A stretch of 64,000 nt of DNA from Gordionus sp. m RMFG-2023 (Eukaryota; Nematomorpha; Gordioida; Chordodea; Parachordodidae): NCBI RefSeq assembly GCF_954871325.1, contig NC_088776.1, forward strand, positions 57,684,954 through 57,748,953. Direction: 5' to 3'. Each line of letters starts with the position of its first letter. Positions within the stretch are counted from its first letter, which is position 1. The position numbers were made by a program, and so were the translations under genes. Shown here in pieces: positions 48,401-56,329 of the stretch. The notes beneath the pieces are model-generated. The model made no database searches and was not told the DNA's origin. It saw nothing but the letters and a program-made list of their open reading frames with translations.

Positions 48401-50149
48401 GAAGAGTTCACTGTATACACTATTGTTCGAAGGATGAGCGTACTTCCTCTATGCAAAAGAGAAGACATTGAAGTAGTACGTTATTCTTGCGTAGATTTGT
48501 GGGGTAATGACCCGTTAATATTAAGCTTCTTACTATATATAGGGATTCAACCTGGATAAATTCTGATGCTAGCTTCGTTCCCATACCCCCCTTATTTGCT
48601 GGCTTTCGGCCCGCTTTTAACTGGCCTTCAACCGCGTTTTATATTAATATATTATTCTTTTTTAAAATTTGCTAACTCTGAACAATTATTCTGAATTTCA
48701 TATTCATGACTCTCACAATGTTAACTCATATCAAAATTTATTATGTTAGATAAATTGATTAAACAAAAACACTTAAAACCTTTAAAAGAAATTATGCAAC
48801 TATATTGAAGCGTTAAGTTATTTACACGGCAAGGATGCCATATTAGAAATGAAACATTTTTTAACTATAAAATAAGAATCAGAGTGATATGATGAAAGCA
48901 ATTAAGATTTTATATATTATTAACTTACCATCTCTATTTGGTATATTATATCTTAAAATAATAGTAGTTTGTAATAATATCAAAAATATACTAGTATTAA
49001 AAATTTAAATCAAATCTGTTTTTCAAATAAGGAAAAAATAGCTTTCTTAAAAATATAAAAAAAGAAAAGATATCTAATTTTTTAGATCCATTTAAGGATA
49101 AATATTAAGATGTTTAATTTTTAATAATAATATTTTTAAATAAATAGATGGAGTTAAAGAATTTAATGCAAATTGTACTTACATTTATTATCAAAAGCAT
49201 TTATTAGTAAAAATTATTAACATATTAACTGTAATATATTATATAACTGTTAATAACGTCTGTAAAAGTGGCATTTTACCTAATATTTTATAATTTTAGA
49301 TTTGGATTATTCGAGAATTTATTTTTGGTTTAAATTTTAGTAGATATATTATTTTGTTAAGCGAAATACATATATTATATCTCCAAAATTTAATAAAATC
49401 AATCCCTGTCACTATGCTACTTAAATCTATAAGATCATTTAAAAATCACGTGCTTTCTAAACGGGAGTTCCAAAACGTTTTTAATTTCAATTCATCCGTT
49501 TGTCCCTGACGTTTTAGAAAATTTCCTAGAATACTCTAAATTTCATATTTAACAGTTATTCACAATCTTTGTTTTTAAAAAACATAATCATATCTAAGTG
49601 TCCCACAGCTCTGCTCTTTTTGGATCGCTATAAATTAATTAAAAAGTTAAAAAATTATCTTAATCTTCATCATAATGTTGGGGGGGGGGGGGAGGGGGGG
49701 GACAACATTCAATTGAACTCTTAGGTATTAATATTTTATTTAATAGTAAAAGGCCATCGAAATCTCTATTTCGGTCGTTGAAATCAACAACAAATATTAA
49801 AAGTATAAATTTTTCGACAAAATTATTAGTTTAAATGTGATGGTACTCTCTTTGCTTTAAACGTAATCATAATTGTGTATATATTTTCATATCAATTAAT
49901 AATTGCATAATATTTTAAAATATTTTAAAAAGTATATTGAATTTTTTTCAAATTTATTTAAATGCACAGTTCGGGGAAATATTTTTTTTTAAAAAAGATA
50001 TATAATATACCTCTAATTTTATTATTTGGTTCAAATTTTGGAAATCAACTAAATAATCATTTTTAATGAAGTAATTAATTGTGTAATTAGTTTCGTTTCT
50101 CTCCAATTCATATATAAGTTGAATATCTTTATTCTCTGTGATATTGATT
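27284..50149 (-). CDS. Predicted multi-exon host gene, extracellular adhesion-receptor-like protein (partial)
   Basis: Exons in transcription order with start/end phases: 50,149-50,011 (2/0), 44,455-44,327 (0/0), 44,214-44,034 (0/1), 42,795-42,617 (1/0), 33,570-33,381 (0/1), 32,632-32,609 (1/1), 32,507-32,457 (1/1), 32,250-32,190 (1/2), 30,043-29,878 (2/0), 29,112-29,002 (0/0), 28,602-28,464 (0/1), then after a missing piece 27,457-27,284 (0/stop). The first ten are phase-compatible at all nine junctions, and most stop in the other two phases. The product has many N-x-S/T sites, a Cys-rich piece (VEICIKDGECCDTKNY), Ig/FN3-like beta-rich segments, then TDLNSVTKDISNF, a HMENMIV helix, STSTLKILYTLKDLRLI and MSSENI/INIESSV. 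This order recalls the helical pre-GAIN and GAIN stalk of adhesion GPCRs; that identity is an inference. Transposons fill its introns. Signal peptide exon and seven-helix part were not found. The order of exons could be wrong where introns are long. Confidence 0.5.
27768..27843 (-). CDS. Candidate exon, minus strand
   Basis: After TACCTTCCAG the frame (phase 2) gives DLTKNNVKPEIQDVSITAFI then KPSL and TAA at the potential donor GTAGTT. Composition is coding-like, but the phase does not fit the exon at 28,464 directly, so one exon in between would be needed. Confidence 0.3.
28464..28602 (-). CDS. Exon of minus-strand split gene
   Basis: Acceptor CACACTCCCAG, donor GTATGAAC; 46 codons plus one base. 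Contains VYNVLCNQFMRENILENTSR, then a hydrophobic stretch TYPIYLLLLTIL. The part of the longer plain frame outside these borders is probably intron. Confidence 0.5.
29002..29112 (-). CDS. Exon of minus-strand split gene
   Basis: Exactly 37 codons, phase 0 both sides, acceptor TATTTCCCAG, donor GTAAATAT. INIESSVLEMKDYYVSANIT then NLKTGESSVIEMKNFMK. Both other frames contain stops. Confidence 0.65.
29878..30043 (-). CDS. Exon of minus-strand split gene
   Basis: 166 nt, phase 2 to 0, acceptor AATTAGCAG, donor GTTAGT. Contains NKELLSVNFLSIVFNLTND, KSTSTLKILYTLKDLRLIKK and NIYKMSSENI. The Ser/Thr-rich stretch followed by a leucine-rich helix is the part most like a GAIN subdomain A. Confidence 0.6.
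32190..32250 (-). CDS. Exon of minus-strand split gene
   Basis: 61 nt, phase 1 to 2, acceptor ATCTGGCAG, donor GTATTTAC: GHVIENNSLKLNHMENMIVK. The longer plain frame (32,072-32,266) extends through the donor into low-complexity sequence. Confidence 0.5.
32457..32507 (-). CDS. Exon of minus-strand split gene
   Basis: 51 nt, phase 1 to 1: DISNFADNDQRKKHDGT. Donor GTATAT; the acceptor AAAACAAG is A-rich rather than T-rich. The start DISN after SVTK resembles the helical stalk of adhesion receptors. Confidence 0.45.
32609..32632 (-). CDS. Micro-exon (24 nt) of minus-strand split gene
   Basis: Acceptor GCGTATCTCCAG and donor GTATTTTA frame 24 nt that join its neighbours in phase 1 on both sides, giving TDLNSVTK between KDII and DISNF. 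An upstream ATG in the same frame at 32,660 (MGNQNGVSPA) makes an alternative first exon; the internal-acceptor reading is preferred because it preserves phase. Confidence 0.45.
33381..33570 (-). CDS. Exon of minus-strand split gene
   Basis: 190 nt, phase 0 to 1, acceptor AAATTCTAG, donor GTATATG. Contains NLFTQGIRGWFRIEKIFQ, NPSINFTIVESIKIDCSPDG and QLHYSLVLKDII. High-complexity coding with balanced composition. Confidence 0.6.
34380..34960 (+). pseudogene. LINE endonuclease remnant
   Basis: VRVMIWNVGNMTGRAGEVVD at 34,408 onward is the EEP start. The open piece 34,608-34,910 continues with FISAYVPQV, RIILAGDQIAHMG (where active copies have GGDLNAHVG; the catalytic Asn is replaced) and GVHGGFIWKGRGF. 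Frameshifts separate these pieces. Confidence 0.75.
35600..36660 (+). pseudogene. LINE reverse transcriptase remnant with intact YADD box
   Basis: In order: RMKKGSSGLTRVVTEMFK (fingers), IIPVYKGKGDS, MQFGFIAGKGTTGAI, then VLSPLLFILVMDM and ELLYADDFVLMAS. The palm motif A is broken by a frameshift near 36,125. A 41-bp tandem duplication directly after YADD shifts the frame. Confidence 0.75.
36388..36469 (+). repeat. 41-bp tandem duplication inside reverse transcriptase
   Basis: ATGGCAAGCTGTGAGGAAGA and its continuation to AATTAATAA/G occur twice in a row with one terminal difference. Because 41 is not a multiple of three, it breaks the frame just after the catalytic box. Confidence 0.95.
36960..37330 (+). 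pseudogene. LINE C-terminal remnant
   Basis: Contains a frame reading near WFGLMHLM and PRGRPKMTWKNVI, matching the RWYGH...GRPKLQW block of the family. Ends near 37,330 before the GAAGAAGAAG tail. Confidence 0.6.
39282..39500 (+). pseudogene. BED-type zinc-finger fragment of hAT transposase
   Basis: 72-codon frame. Residues 35-65 read GKFYKVIHVKKDKVQAECQN then CTSKKVIKGN. This corresponds to the first strand and first Cys pair (C-x2-C) of a BED finger as in ZBED/hAT transposases. The His pair is missing because the frame stops. Probably part of the transposase of the element at 38,902. Confidence 0.55.
39640..40409 (-). mobile_element. Second hAT nested in the first (TAGGGATGTGTCGATA end)
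   Basis: The right end, read on the minus strand, is TAGGGATGTGTCGATATTTT with ATCGGCCGATATT subterminal blocks; such ends are widespread in animal hAT elements. The left side near 39,640-39,720 holds a diverged inverted counterpart (ATATCGGCCGATTACCGATC). Inside is a transposase C-terminus on the minus strand. The left border is approximate. Confidence 0.65.
40032..40142 (-). pseudogene. hAT transposase C-terminal dimerisation remnant
   Basis: The minus strand reads ISSESVFIEAGDIDSYYRRK then LTSDKLEILVFLKRNLR. This is the S-x-x-S-E-x-x-F-S-x-A-G ... L-x-x-D-x-x-E-x-L-V-F-L-x-x-N signature of the hAT dimerisation domain, here with ESVFIEAG in place of ERVFSxAG. Confidence 0.8.
41490..42130 (+). 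pseudogene. Transposon-associated protein remnant (FxKF...CxxHxNxKLM family)
   Basis: Pieces in order: VFQDIERFYNPNENNRKC, then after a frameshift FKEAHGDIKVGFNKFSYIPK, YCVLAGGLRTHACAYALFIK, FPIKNYQDCIAQSL and CKFCPG, then PHSFIS. This is recalled as a repeat-derived protein seen in many invertebrate genomes (consensus around S-K-F-x-x-L-R-P-K ... G-T-H-x-x-C-x-C-x-x-H-x-N-x-K-L-M-L ... C-x-x-C-P-G). The exact superfamily name is not certain. Several cysteine/histidine positions are lost here. Confidence 0.5.
42617..42795 (-). CDS. Exon of minus-strand split gene
   Basis: Starts after ATCCAG with phase 1. Codes for VIFHENFTIKVMKQANNTPY then FEIDGIINASTRNKNEFNIP and KRDYLDFSIQ, with three N-glycosylation motifs. 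The donor GTTTCA is weak. A transposon-derived fragment (41.5-42.1 kb) follows it in the intron. The plus-strand frame at 42,463-42,687 is a shadow. Confidence 0.6.
44034..44214 (-). CDS. Exon of minus-strand split gene
   Basis: 60 codons plus one base, starting ILLYIDGEPEIRITFNNDGT and ending at LQCT before GTTATAA. Follows the preceding exon across a 112-bp intron. The plain reading frame extends into the flanking introns at both ends, but its outer parts are low complexity. Confidence 0.55.
44327..44455 (-). CDS. Exon of minus-strand split gene
   Basis: Acceptor CACTAAG, donor GTAAGG. 43 codons, phase 0 on both sides: KLKINLPTNITLVEICIKDG then ECCDTKNYANIVKSAGHSKK. Three cysteines in eight residues suggest disulphides. 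LVEIC parallels WIEIC in the plus-strand gene. Confidence 0.6.
44937..45133 (+). other. Unidentified open frame of about 65 codons
   Basis: After ACTCCAG the plus strand is open and reads KPALETTINVLVVKNCWKDY then QVLTYITSYLMNNQELATKL and IPKEDTILIV, stop. GC content is higher than around it and the peptide is of normal complexity. It lies antisense in an intron of the split gene. It could be a mobile-element fragment; no family was recognised. Confidence 0.3.
45484..45610 (+). repeat. Solitary GGCCCGG-rich transposon end
   Basis: CAGATCTGCAAAAATAGGCC and following CCGGCCCG, TTCGGGCCGGTTAGG blocks are related to both ends of the element at 33,916-37,609. No partner end was found within the next kilobases. 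Confidence 0.6.
46360..46580 (+). repeat. Dispersed repeat (GAAGTTTCTATCATTATTTT type)
   Basis: Two diverged units contain AATTTGAAGTTTCTATCATT / AATTTTAAGTTTCCGTCATT, then TTTTTGAGTTATGATGTC. The same words in reverse complement form the tandem array at 62.5-62.9 kb. Confidence 0.6.
46740..46920 (+). repeat. Tandem repeat, about 41-bp unit, four copies
   Basis: Units follow the pattern GTTAAAGATAAAAAAGTTTT then TTATCCCCCTCTTTTATTAT with increasing decay towards the right. It lies just upstream of a TATA-box region and could be part of an LTR U3. Confidence 0.8.
47180..47400 (+). promoter_or_regulatory. Possible LTR-type promoter and polyadenylation region
   Basis: A clean TATA box (CTATAAAAGGGACG, 47,261-47,274) is followed about 110 bp later by AATAAA (47,377-47,382). 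Upstream are the 41-bp tandem repeats and a GC-richer block (GACCGTTGGGTCCGGGAGAC). This arrangement resembles the U3-R part of a solo LTR; terminal TG/CA and a target duplication were not located. Confidence 0.3.
47420..47493 (+). repeat. Three 30-bp tandem units, each a small hairpin
   Basis: GTCTTTTTTAAGAC (47,421), GGTCTTTTTAAGACC (47,450) and GCCCTTTTAAGGGC (47,480) are palindromic cores at 30-bp spacing, separated by CAATGAATATCCAAC/CAACGAATACCCAAC. The third unit changes both stem sides (GTC/GAC to CCC/GGG) so pairing is kept. Confidence 0.85.
47832..48122 (-). other. Unidentified open frame of 96 codons, possibly an exon
   Basis: Minus-strand frame without low-complexity bias: NYIYPDLQDIVGLTPLDIYL then TSYLKDFAAQLILQLVKFLC and FNGFWKFIFMNIFAG. 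A CTCCAG acceptor lies before DNYIYP, and both GTAAAG (after QLILQL) and GTGACT (after IFAG) could be donors. With the first donor it would be phase 0 to 0 and would fit between the exons at 50,011 and 44,455. It could equally be a transposase fragment, since a MULE remnant lies next to it. Confidence 0.3.
48240..48523 (+). pseudogene. MULE (Mutator-like) transposase fragment 1
   Basis: TDYKAGAISALQFVFSNVLV then, after a frameshift and stop, ATVWSKVQHLGLIKQYNEEF and VRRMSVLPLCKREDIEVV. This is the DFE..A..A....F......CFFH......IQ.LGL..Y......R.L.ALPFLP order of MULE catalytic domains; the leading D-F/Y-x part is kept and the Cys-Phe-His box is damaged. Confidence 0.6.
50011..50149 (-). CDS. 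Exon of minus-strand split gene (first confident one)
   Basis: Acceptor AATCACAG, donor GTATAT. 46 codons, starting INITENKDIQLIYELERNE and ending IIKLE. Contains N-I-T, N-E-T and N-Y-T sites. A further upstream piece at 50,890-50,927 would fit its phase. Confidence 0.5.
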
Positions 50150-50889
50150 CTGTGATTTATTTTGAAATTCCTAAAAATAAAAATAATTTTGGTTTTTTAA
50201 ATAATGTTTTTTTTAAAAAAAAGGAAAGAAGGGGGAAGGAAAAGGAAGTAAGGGTTTGGGATTTAATCTAGAATGTATTTTATCAATAATACGCAAAAGG
50301 CCAAATAGCATTAGACGAGGTAAAATAAATTTTGTAAGGCAAACTTAGATAGTTTGTGGACTAAATAATATATAGTTTACCCATAAGGACCTAAGTTGAT
50401 TTGAACTTCGTAAGCAATAAAGTGTTAAAGATGCGAATGTTCCAAGTTTTAGAAAATTAATATTATAATATATTATTGAATGACTAAATTAAATTAGCTC
50501 TAGACTTGGCCTTAACTAATTAAACCGATTTTATTAATAAAATAATTTATCCATTATATAATAGTGTATATGTACATTATTTACTTTATATTGAAGGCTT
50601 TGTTAAAATCGATAATCCCGCTCTTATGCAATTTGTAGCAAATCACTAAATAAATATAAATTAAAATTGGAATATTAAAAAAAAAATTCTTACATGTATA
50701 TATGTATATTTATTTTGCAAATTTAAAACATGCATTAAAACCCTCCCTGTCCTAGATGTTAATTTAATTTAAGTTATACACAAACATTTAAATTTTATAA
50801 TGAGAACAATTTATTAACAAGTGCAAAATAAAATTCCGAAGATTTTGAACGAGATTGCTTGATATTGATCATATTTATGTAGTTATTAC

Positions 50890-50927
50890 CTCCGGGGATA
50901 TGCCAGACACTTGTTTTCATCATTCAT
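50890..50927 (-). CDS. Candidate upstream exon, possibly with start codon
   Basis: Ends at a GTAATAAC donor in phase 2, as needed by the exon at 50,149. From the ATG at 50,927 it reads MNDENKCLAYPR. A stop precedes the ATG in frame and no acceptor lies between, so if real it would be a first coding exon. There is no signal peptide, which argues against it for an extracellular protein. Confidence 0.2.
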
Positions 50928-51175
50928 TTTTTAAAATCATTTTCTATTCAAGATTATTTATCAAAAAAGTAATAAGATATATGAAGCTGGGCTACCTGAT
51001 TTACTAAAATAGTACCATCTCCAGGGAAAAAAAATATTTTTTTACAAACGGTCAGGAAAAACTTTTCAGAGATTATATTCTTGGCTGCCAAATTATATTT
51101 GGATCTTTCTTCTATTCTAATCAAATGAATTACAATGCTTTCGACAACAATTATAGATTAAATTTTAACAACATA

Positions 51176-51252
51176 TCAGTTATAATGCAGATAGGCACAG
51201 GTTCGTTATTTACTATTTTACCTATTGACATAGCTAAGAAAGTAGGGATTTA
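51176..51252 (+). pseudogene. Retropepsin fragment of an LTR retrotransposon
   Basis: VIMQIGTGSLFTILPIDIAK then KVGI and stop. The DTG(S/A) active site is GTGS here, a single-base change from Asp to Gly, so it would be inactive. Ty3/gypsy-like. Confidence 0.55.
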
Positions 51253-51389
51253 AAAATTATAAATTGAATGTAAAATTAACAGGATACGATGGTAGAGAAC
51301 GATGTTAATTTAAGTTACGAAGGAAAGACTCAATTAATTTCCTATTATTAAATGTGTGAACTATGACTTCGGAAATATTTATATTGAAA

Positions 51390-51640
51390 ATCATAAGTTT
51401 ATTTGGTATACCAGAGAAATTAGTGACAAACAATGGAACAAATTTTACAAGTCAACTGTTCGAGAAATTTTGTAAACCATAGCATACATGTACTAACTTC
51501 CGCATATCATTAGCAATCAAATGGACAATTAGAAAGAATGGTAAAAACAATGAAAAATACATGAGAAGAAATATGGAAAATAACAGCATAAATTTAGATA
51601 TTACCTTAGAAATTTTTTAATTTAATTATGGCAATATATA
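51390..51640 (+). pseudogene. Integrase core fragment of an LTR retrotransposon
   Basis: LFGIPEKLVTNNGTNFTSQL then FEKFCKP: the F-G-I-P-x-x-x-V-T-D-N-G-x-x-F block of retroviral-type integrases, with the catalytic Asp of DNG replaced by Asn. The rest is frameshifted. It follows the protease remnant by about 140 bp, so reverse transcriptase and RNase H have been deleted between them. Confidence 0.6.
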
Positions 51641-52460
51641 TAAAAAATAAATCAATGAAACATAAATTGCTCAAATTATTAATAATATTGAATTTATCTT
51701 ACATGTGAGAATTGAAATTAATATACAAAACAATAAATATAATGATGATGAGAATGGAAACTACAAAATAATATACAAGGAAAACAAGCCATGATAACAA
51801 AGCAATTTGAGATCATAGATAAAAACTTTATAGATGGTGGAACGTAGTATATTATTCAAAAAAATTCTATTATTATTGAAATATTCTTATTTTTATAAAT
51901 AACTTTAAAGGTTTTTTCCAGTTACGTCATTTTTAAGTTTTATTTTTTTATATACTATGGATCATCGGTGAATCAACAGTATTGCAATTGAATTGTATTT
52001 AAAATTTAAGTAAGAAATTTTTAAAAATTAGAGAGATTTGGAAGAGTAAGAAATTTGTCGACTTGTCCAGGATACTTATCCCAGAATCGTGGTTTACCAC
52101 AGATTTAAACACCACAAGGTCTACAGTTTATTTATTTTTTTGAAAAAAAAACTATGAAATGGTTTTTAATTTTTAATTATGAAAATAAGCCTAATATGTT
52201 TAGTAAGGTTATCATCTATAATAATTTATATTGTAAAGTTCTTAAATTTGATTTAATTGGTCATTTTTTTTACAGTGTTGTTATTTTTAATATTATGTAT
52301 TATTCATAATTGGTAAAAATTTGATAAAGAAAAAATAAAAAAAATGTGAAACTGTATCTGTTAGTAAAGTGGGCCATATTAAATGTGAGTTAGATAGGGT
52401 GTTCAAGATGGTCATACCGATGTAATGAAAGGTATCCAATGAATTGAAAAAAATAATTCT

Positions 52461-52790
52461 GTGGTATCGGATAATTATTTGAAAAAAATAATGGACTTGA
52501 AAAATAATTTAAACGTAGTTTTAAATGTAATCAAAGATGATGAACCAAAGGTGGTTAAGATAAAGAATAATCTTAGTGATTCATCCGGAATCCTGGAGAG
52601 ATCGGTGATTATACTCCAGGGAATTAAGGGAATTGAAAGATGTAATCAAGGATATATACCAGGATGTATGTATATGAATAATAATTTAGTTAAATGCTAG
52701 ATATGTGGCAAAATTTTGGTGCAAAGATGAATATTTTTAATTTATATGTAACCGTCGTGGTTATAAAGGACATAAAGCGGAAACTTGTTT
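52461..52790 (+). pseudogene. Gag-like fragment with damaged CCHC knuckle
   Basis: A 79-codon frame (NLNVVLNVIKDDEPKVVKI, then GILERSVIILQGIKGIERC) is followed in another frame by CNRRGYKGHKAETC at 52,747-52,788. This is C-x2-C-x4-H-x4-C with the second Cys changed to Arg. A gag origin is likely, but it lies downstream of protease and integrase, so either the order is rearranged or two elements are present. Confidence 0.4.
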
Positions 52791-53599
52791 GTAAAGGAAC
52801 AAAATTTCTGTGTGGGTTTTCCGTTAAGAAAATTACTATTGGTAAATTCTAATGTATGAAAAATTTTAGGTGTTGCCACGAATAAATTTGATAGGTTAGA
52901 ATCAGATTATGATGATTCGCGTTTTTGTTTTAAATGTAAAAAAAAAATATGGAGTGGGTATGAATTGTGTTGAGATGTCAAATAATGTAAACTGACTATA
53001 TGATTGCGTGTGTAATCATATAAGGTCGAGAGATCCATAAATTAATAATAAATTTTTTAATAAATATAATATGGTAAAAAGAAAAAATTTGGGGATTTGG
53101 TTAATAAAATAAACTATTGTATGGTTGGGTATTGTTAAAAAACATATTATTATTGTTAAAAAGCCTTTAGATTCCGAGTTGAATTTATGCATGAATTTAG
53201 ATTCTAAATAAGTAATAATTGTAAAAATTTATATTAGGTGCAAATCTAATAAATCATATTATAATATTTTATTTTAGGTGCAATTCTTAAAATATCACAC
53301 CAAAAATGAATACCAATGGTATAATAAATAAAATTAAAGATAATATATATACATTTAAACCAAATATTTTAAAATCAGATATTTGGTTCAAATTTAATAT
53401 CATTATTGAAAATAAGAAAAATATTGACTATGTGCAATGCATAAATTGTTTAAATTTATAAGCCTATAATTATATCATGATTCATTTCATTTGAAAACAT
53501 CAATGTGAAATGTAAATCCATGAAAATTGTAAAAAAATATTTACACTTGAAATTTAAATGTAATTAAAATATTTAAAAGATAAATTTATAGATCTCCTT

Positions 53600-54830
53600 A
53601 ACTCTATGCGCAAGAGATATTAGGCCCTTTTAAATGATAGCAGGGAATAGATTTCTTGAATTCAGCCAAGCTCTAGTCGATGTTAGGAAAAGTATGGTGA
53701 AATAGATGCCAAATCATTGATATCACATCCCACCACTGTACCACGCCGCCTTAAATAAAAATGTAATAAAATAAGAAAAATTTTGGTTGACACTATTGCC
53801 CCAGTAATCAAGAATCGATTTATGGCTGCTTCCACTGATATATAGTGCGATGACCATAAAAAGAACTCTTGTTAACATGCCCTATATATCAGATTCCCTC
53901 CTAATGTCCTTCGAATAAAATACATTTTATCAAATCCCTTTTACTCCTAAAGTTTTCTGATTTTAATTGATCATTTGCTTCTTTGCCTGCTTACCAAGGA
54001 GGACTTGGATTTTCATCAACCAATTTAATGGCTTGCTAGTTTTCTTTCTTCACGTCTTTTAACGACACTATTTTCTAATTTATTGAGTTGAACGATCCAC
54101 TTTTAACTTCGGTCAAACAATCTTAGCTTACTCTAGTTCTCCAAGGATCCGAACACTTCACTTCCAACCATTTAAAGAGTTTCCTAGTTCCCATGCTTCA
54201 ATGTGCATTTGAAAAACTTCGTGTCCCGATCTAACTAACCTTCAACTACCCAGAAACAAAAATGCATACAAAATCCTAAAGGCCATGAATGGCTAGACGC
54301 GATTCCGAGTGGAAATAAGGAAATGTTACTCACATACGATAAGTTTCAAATTGCCATTGGTTATAAGCTAGGTTGTCTTATTCTGTTGACATTTATGATG
54401 CTCGCAATAAGCAAGTTGATCCGTTTTCTAGACCTTATTTATCTTGCCTTAAGTCATTGGCCGTTTTTTGCGACATGATATTCTAAATAGGTTGATCGGC
54501 AAATCATTGATTTCGGCCGGTTTCCCCAATAGCTTGGAACCGTTATGTCTCCTAAATGAGGAAGTGATATGCGTTCTGATGGCATATATTTAACATCTTG
54601 GCTCGGCGGCAAAACACTTTTCCGGGATTTATCATGTGTTATTTCATTTCCCGCAAATAGAAACTCCGACATCTCGGAACTCCAAGAAATCAAAAAATTC
54701 GATAAATATAGGTCCATTTTATATTCTTTTATTTTTATCCCTTCAGATTTGTTTTGGGGAAACCCCTTTCCCCAATCCTTAAAATTTTTAAAACAATTAG
54801 ACGAAAAAATTTCAATAAAAACGGTTTAAA
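53600..54830 (+). pseudogene. R2-like LINE remnant, copy 2
   Basis: The better preserved 3' part reads FQIAIGYKLGCLI near 54,345 and MRSDGIYLTSWLGGKTLFRD from 54,569. It ends FIFIPSDL, LKFLKQLDEKISI at 54,829. These align block by block with the frame at 22,515-23,300 (ELRFAIGLRLN, FRSDG...MSLIPWSRGQLLVWD, FIPIACS, FKELGKRIREKPISL). The RPD residues of the nuclease are deleted and WD is RD, so the domain is dead. Upstream (53.6-54.3 kb) several frames carry diffuse similarity (QGGLGF-like start near 53,997) to the region before the nuclease. Confidence 0.6.
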
Positions 54831-55145
54831 ATTTTAAAATCTGATTTTACCGGAAATATGTTCCATCACGTTTGGGAATACCTATCTTATGAATTAGAGA
54901 CAATTTTGCCGTGTAAACCTTTTAATCATTTATAATTTATTTGAAAAGTATATGGAAAATTTAATATACATTATATTGAGTTTAAAAGATTCATGACAAA
55001 ATTACCTGAAATTTATAGGGGTAGTTATTCCAAACATGACAGCGTAATCAGATTTTTAAATTTAAAAAAAGGGGCTCGAAATAATTTTTTGAAGTTGAAA
55101 TAATAACACATTGCTGAAAAAAAAAATTATTAACGCTAACATAAT
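54810..55145. mobile_element. Palindromic MITE, copy A
   Basis: AAATCTGATTTTACCGGAAA near 54,838 and its inverted partner TAATCAGATTTTTAAATTTA near 55,046 border an interior that contains GAATACCTATCTTATGAATT and its inverse. The right end is AACACATTGC...AACGCTAACATA. The left outer end is cut off by the R2-like copy. Confidence 0.7.
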
Positions 55146-55248
55146 AACTTACATTTTTTTTTCTCTCTTTTTAACTTCCTTTTTTTAAAAAATAAAATTT
55201 AAAAAAAAAACAAATAATATAGTATATTCTCAAAATATTAGCTTTATC

Positions 55249-55452
55249 ATGCATATCACGAATAATATATTATTCTTAAAATATTATTTACGCAAATTTT
55301 TTTGTAGTATCAATTTGGAATATACTAAATATCTGTTTAGAATAAGAAAGATAAAATGTGTCGCTCATACTTTGAATTGGCATGACAAAGTTTTTAAAAA
55401 TATTTTCAACATTGGGTGGGTGGCTGGAGGTTTGAATTTTTTTTTAAAGTAA
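55249..55452 (+). pseudogene. hAT transposase fragment
   Basis: Within this frame RIRKIKCVAHTLNWHDKVFK matches the R-C-x-A-H-x-L-N-L block that precedes the large insertion of hAT catalytic domains. Nothing else of the protein remains nearby. Confidence 0.45.
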
Positions 55453-56329
55453 TGGGCGGGCGTGGGCAAGTAAATTTTTGACATTTTTCAGGCCATGAAC
55501 AGAACAGACTTAAATTTATTAAAAATAATAGATTTATTTTATAATATTGCTTGATAAAATTTCGATTGTTGAAAATTATACGAAATTATAAGAATTAATA
55601 TAAAAATTTGTGAATAAAATTAGTTGATTGAAATAAAAATAATTTCATCTAAAAATAATTATTGTATTTAAAATTTAAATAATAAATTAAGTAGAATTAA
55701 ATAGATTTTGGAGGAGTGGGTTTATCTTTCGTTTTTTTATTATATATAAAATTATTAATTTTATTATACAAGTAAAAATAACCTTTCCTTTTTTTATATA
55801 TTCAAATATTTATCCCTTATCTTTATATATAAGGGATGTAGAAAAAAACAGAAAAGGAGAATAAAAATTTTATATCTGATTTTTCAGCAATTATATATTT
55901 GATGTCTCAAAAAATTTAGCGCTTATCACTATTTTATTCCCATTATAAAAATTTAAATTTACATTTAAAAATATGCATTGTAAATTGATTTTTCAAAAAA
56001 AATTTTTTTTTACATGTCGACAGTAGACATTGATGAAGATAATTTTGGTACATATAAAATAAAAAGATTATGATTTTAGAATTAATTATAAAATTATTAT
56101 AATCATTTTTGCTATTTAGTAACGAGCTACCGCTATCTTTCTTATAAAAAAATGTAGCACGTTAAAGCTATCGATACTAAAAAAAATAGCTATGGAATAA
56201 TGCGCTAAATATAGAACACTGCAAATTATATATTACAAGTTCATAATTGGAACCAAAAAAAGATTTAAAAAATTGTTTTATCTTCATTCGCTTTTATTTC
56301 TTAAATTTTATCCAACTAGAAATGTTAAT

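Noticed and set aside
49679-49702. Long G run as a regulatory quadruplex
   Set aside because: It is a simple homopolymer with one A interruption; nothing else supports a function.
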